Shown here: piece after piece, positions 61,542 to 64,000 of the stretch | Layout of the letters: every line of letters starts with the position of its first letter | How positions within the stretch are numbered: position 1 is the stretch's first letter | Source of the DNA: Hyphomicrobium sp. | Lineage (GTDB): Bacteria; Pseudomonadota; Alphaproteobacteria; Rhizobiales; Hyphomicrobiaceae | Direction of reading: 5' to 3' | Assembly: GCA_003987725.1 (NCBI GenBank) | Contig: RXJH01000002.1 | Span: 100,461-164,460 of the forward strand | Length of the DNA stretch: 64,000 nt | Program-made: the position numbers and the translations under genes | Notes under the pieces: model-generated | The model's database searches: none | What the model was told of the DNA's origin: nothing | The model's input: only the letters and a program-made list of their open reading frames with translations

Positions 61542-62992
61542 GAGTCCCCGTATTGAAGGGGGCGCGACCGGCCCCTGAGATAGATCTTCTGCTTCAAGCT
61601 TGCCTCGCTCCGCCGGACGCAGCGCGTGCGGCTTGGCACCTCTGGCTGGCGAGCCGCGAACTCGACGATGCGAGTTGGCATGAAATGCGTATTCTTGCAC
61701 CTCTTTCAGGTCGCCTGCGGACTCTCGATCCGAACTCGACCTATCGGCCTCGCATCGAGGGATTAGCCAAATCCCATTGGACCCAAACCCAGATCATGCT
61801 GGGTGAGACACTGCCGGCCATCAAAGCCCTACGCAAGGCCGGGATCGAATGCATGCTCATCAAGGGCGCCGCCGGATACGCAGAAGGCTTCGGGCCAACG
61901 GTTCGTCGTTTGATGGGCGATGTCGACATACTCGTTCGACAAGAGGATGGGCCGCGTGCCGCCAGCGTTTTGACAGCAGCGGGTTGGGAGGCAACGAACG
62001 GCGATTCGGCCCTCCTGCTGCAGCAGCTCGCGCCGCTCCGCGCGTCATCAAATTATCGTCGGGGCATTTACGGCGAAGTCGACTTGCATACGCAGGCGTT
62101 TCACTTCTGTCGTCGCGACCAGGAACTCGAAAACGCACTATGGCGTGATGCGAGAGTAATCTCGTTCGGCGGCACTGACGTTTGCGTACCCTCTTCTGCG
62201 GACAGCATCGTCATCAGTCTCGCACATGGCGTGGTCGGACGCGATGGAGATTGGGCAATCGACATCGGTCAGCGTATCAACGCCGGCGGCGTCGAATGGG
62301 ACCGCACGATCGAGCTTGTCGAGCGTCGAGCCTTGGTTCCATTGGCGCTCGCTGGTCTCAACTATCTGCACGAGCTTGGCCTCGGTGTGCCGCAGGATGT
62401 GATGCGCAGACTTGCCGAAACGCCGGTCGCGCCCGGCGTCTGGTTGAAGCATTACGCAAGCATCCGCTCGAACAGACGAAAGCGCCGATTGCTGCAAAGA
62501 ATTGCTGACGTACTATCATCGCCGCTCCTGCCGCGTACCATCTATCATCGGTCGGCTAAATCCGACAATTTGATCGGGGTCGCACGCGACAATCGCGGCG
62601 TTTGGTACCCGCGCCGCTGGAGGCGCATACCGCTGGCTGAGGGTCATACGGCAGCGTCGGCGGGTCACTGCATCGAAATTGATTCTGACGCGGATATAAG
62701 GGTGTGCGGAGTATCTCTGCGTTTTCCGACTAGCCCCCAGTCGAGGAGAGTGTTCATCGAGGTCGCGTCCGGCGAGAGGGTCATACATCGCCTGCGAGGC
62801 CGTTTGCGCTCCCGTGCCGGAAAGTATCAAACCATGCGCTTTGAAATTCCGCTCGATGATCTAGCCCCCGGTCGGCGTATCATAACACTTGAGGCGCGCC
62901 CTTCTGGCTATGTGTCGTCCGCGGCACCGCGTTCTGAGGCGGTGGCAAAGGCAGCGCCTGCTTTCCAAATAACGGATGCCTGGGCCGCTTGA
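61538..62992 (+). CDS. NTP_transf_5 family nucleotidyltransferase with C-terminal beta domain
   Basis: A 484-residue protein. Residues about 60-345 match the uncharacterised nucleotidyltransferase family (NTP_transf_5): HWTQTQIMLGETLPAIKALR, IKGAAGYAEGFGPTVRRLMG with GDVDILV (the G-D-x-D metal site) and YGEVDLHTQAFHF. The last 130 residues look like a beta-sandwich (HCIEIDSDADIRVCGVSLRF; RRVFIEVASGERVIHRLRGR) not seen in most family members. Members occur with PqqD and HprK-like genes in peptide-modification gene sets. It is the last gene of the operon. Confidence 0.85.
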   Translation: MRVPVLKGARPAPEIDLLLQACLAPPDAARAAWHLWLASRELDDASWHEMRILAPLSGRLRTLDPNSTYRPRIEGLAKSHWTQTQIMLGETLPAIKALRKAGIECMLIKGAAGYAEGFGPTVRRLMGDVDILVRQEDGPRAASVLTAAGWEATNGDSALLLQQLAPLRASSNYRRGIYGEVDLHTQAFHFCRRDQELENALWRDARVISFGGTDVCVPSSADSIVISLAHGVVGRDGDWAIDIGQRINAGGVEWDRTIELVERRALVPLALAGLNYLHELGLGVPQDVMRRLAETPVAPGVWLKHYASIRSNRRKRRLLQRIADVLSSPLLPRTIYHRSAKSDNLIGVARDNRGVWYPRRWRRIPLAEGHTAASAGHCIEIDSDADIRVCGVSLRFPTSPQSRRVFIEVASGERVIHRLRGRLRSRAGKYQTMRFEIPLDDLAPGRRIITLEARPSGYVSSAAPRSEAVAKAAPAFQITDAWAA

Positions 62993-63034
62993 CTTCCGCT
63001 TTCTCCTCGGCCCCGCGCGACAAATCTCGTTGAT

Positions 63035-63247
63035 TTCTTTTTTCAATATCTACAGGCGATCATCGTCACGGCAGCGACACTTCTCTATGCGACCGGCGTT
63101 TACCGCATTCGCTGCCGCGTGGGCCACGAACGCGTGGTGACTCGCTCGCAAACGCTCGCTTTCACCGTGGCCGCCATTTTGTTTGTCGTCACTCTGTCGC
63201 AACCGGTCGACGACATCGCGGACGCATCGTTTTCAGCTCACCCGTAG
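63035..63247 (+). pseudogene. Fragment of a CtaG-like (caa3 oxidase assembly) membrane protein
   Basis: An open stretch of 70 codons, just after an in-frame TGA and lacking a start codon. It reads ATLLYATGVYRIRCRVG, then SQTLAFTVAAILFVVTLSQP and ends DDIADASFSAHP stop. This matches the first two helices and the LFSAHM boundary of the CtaG family, then is cut. No ribosome site exists and the remaining 180 or so residues are absent. It is a decayed N-terminal piece lying between the NTP_transf_5 gene and hupE. Confidence 0.65.
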
Positions 63248-63320
63248 CCTTGATATCGGCTTCACGGCCAAGTTTTATGATCGAGCATTGCCCGTGCTTC
63301 AGAGGCTTCAAAGAGAGTGA

Positions 63321-63925
63321 AATGACATCACGACAAAGGTTCGCGCTGCTCGCTGCGCTGGTTGCCGCTCATGCCCCTCGCGCCGGCGTTTGCGCACACG
63401 GGAACGGGCACGTCCGCTGGTCTCCTGTCTGGCTTCATGCATCCGATCACGGGTGTTGATCATCTCGTCGCCATGGTGGCAGTCGGTCTATGGGGACAAC
63501 TCGGCAATCCCGCGATCTGGATACTGCCGATTGCGTTTCCGCTCGTGATGGCGATTGGCGGCCTCTTCGGCGTCTCGGGATTTGATTTGCCCTTCACTGA
63601 AATCATGATTGCGATTTCAGGAATCGCGCTCGGGCTAGCGGTCGCGATGAATATCCGCCCTCCGCTTTGGGCCGCCGCCCTCCTTGTAGGCGTCTTCGCG
63701 GTTTTCCACGGCTACGCGCATGGACGCGAGCTGCCTGAAGCCGCCGATCCCCTCGCCTTCGGTGTGGGCTTCGTCATCGCTACTGTCCTCTTGCATCTCT
63801 GCGGTATCTTGATCGGCGTACTGACCCGTTGGCCGGTCGGCGCACAGCTCGTTCGAGCCAGCGGCGCCGCAATCGGTGCAATCGGAGGATACTTCCTCTT
63901 GAGCGCAATGGGATTGGTCACTTGA
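63321..63925 (+). pseudogene. HupE/UreJ family protein, frameshifted in the signal peptide
   Basis: The mature protein (MHPITGVDHLVAMVAVGLWG; YAHGRELPEAADPLAFGVGF) is a clear six-helix HupE/UreJ-type metal permease. ATG at 63321 after GAGAGTG begins a proper signal peptide, TSRQRFALLAALVAAHAP. It then runs out of frame near 63368-63375, where the alternative frame reads LMPLAPAFAHTGTG, the expected cleavage region. One base gained or lost explains it. Otherwise translation would start at TTG 63362 or ATG 63371 with a truncated signal. If the shift is an error, the gene is intact; nickel or cobalt uptake is the family role. Confidence 0.65.
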
Positions 63926-64000
63926 AAAAGGAAACGCTGATCCGCGCCATTGCTGCGGCGCTCGCACTCGTAAGCGTACCCGCGAGCGCCGATGCTCATC
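63922..64000 (+). CDS. Start of a secreted protein (partial at window edge)
   Basis: A TTG at 63922, overlapping the hupE stop, opens KKETLIRAIAAALALVSVPA and SADAH, a typical Sec signal peptide. AGGA/GAAAAAGG is inside rather than upstream, so the start is provisional. Coupling to hupE suggests a related periplasmic or metal function. The rest lies past the window. Confidence 0.55.
   Translation, partial: MKKETLIRAIAAALALVSVPASADAH

Overview
The window is a high-GC alphaproteobacterial chromosome segment from a methylotroph, most likely Hyphomicrobium or a close relative. The evidence is a XoxF-type PQQ methanol dehydrogenase with its accessory proteins, a complete fhcBADC operon for the tetrahydromethanopterin (H4MPT) C1 pathway, and a dimethylsulfide/methanethiol catabolic block with the SBP56-type methanethiol oxidase first characterised in Hyphomicrobium. 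I saw no rRNA, tRNA, CRISPR array, insertion sequence or phage gene.

Layout. 1-5.1 kb, minus strand: 5' part of xoxF (its 3' end lies before the window), two uncharacterised secreted proteins, a YVTN beta-propeller that appears to start at CTG, and mxaD; a quinoprotein-associated metallo-beta-lactamase lies on the plus strand. 5.3-10 kb: fhcB-fhcA-fhcD-fhcC. 10-19 kb: mixed housekeeping and envelope genes (DUF1194 VWA protein, a frameshifted Gly/His/Tyr-rich secreted protein, L,D-transpeptidase, EmrAB-type efflux, host-attachment family protein, an orphan AONS-family PLP synthase). 19.5-24.6 kb: a BrxR/CapW-like WYL regulator divergent from sbcD-sbcC, with a near-consensus promoter and palindrome between them. 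25-32.9 kb: TPR protein, DmoA-type flavin monooxygenase, ABC importer, methanethiol oxidase (mtoX) and a membrane protein. 33-35.3 kb: ars operon arsR-(deleted arsC)-aqpS-arsC-arsH. 35.3-41.3 kb, minus: DUF411 protein, CusA, CusB, FixH-like and Cys-rich proteins. 41.4-45.4 kb: MarR and MFS genes sharing an operator-like sequence, a DCC/lipase-maturation-factor fusion, and a small COX-IV-like protein. 45.9-51.3 kb: MASE1-PAS-GGDEF-EAL protein, alpha-keto acid decarboxylase, HAD hydrolase. 51.3-57.3 kb: stress-type genes (slipin, NfeD, small proteins, CBS, SDR, cytidylate-kinase-like/BON, SPW). 57.6-63 kb: PqqD-like, HprK-like kinase, three GT2 glycosyltransferases and an NTP_transf_5 protein in one tightly overlapped operon. 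63-64 kb: a ctaG fragment, a frameshifted hupE and the start of a secreted protein.

How it fits together. Methanol oxidation by XoxF, dimethylsulfide oxidation by the DmoA-like enzyme and methanethiol oxidation by MtoX all yield formaldehyde. The Fhc complex then turns formyl-H4MPT into formate, so the first 10 kb and the 25-33 kb block serve one C1 metabolism. The ars and cus blocks are metal(loid) resistance.

The most likely undescribed system is the PqqD/HprK/GT2/NTP_transf_5 operon, which looks like a peptide or protein modification pathway without an obvious precursor; a 41-residue Cys-bearing ORF just upstream is a speculative candidate. The second is sbcDC placed under a phage-defence-type WYL regulator. 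Several genes are damaged or oddly started (arsC deletion, two frameshifts, ctaG fragment, CTG start), and read-level checks should separate biology from assembly error.
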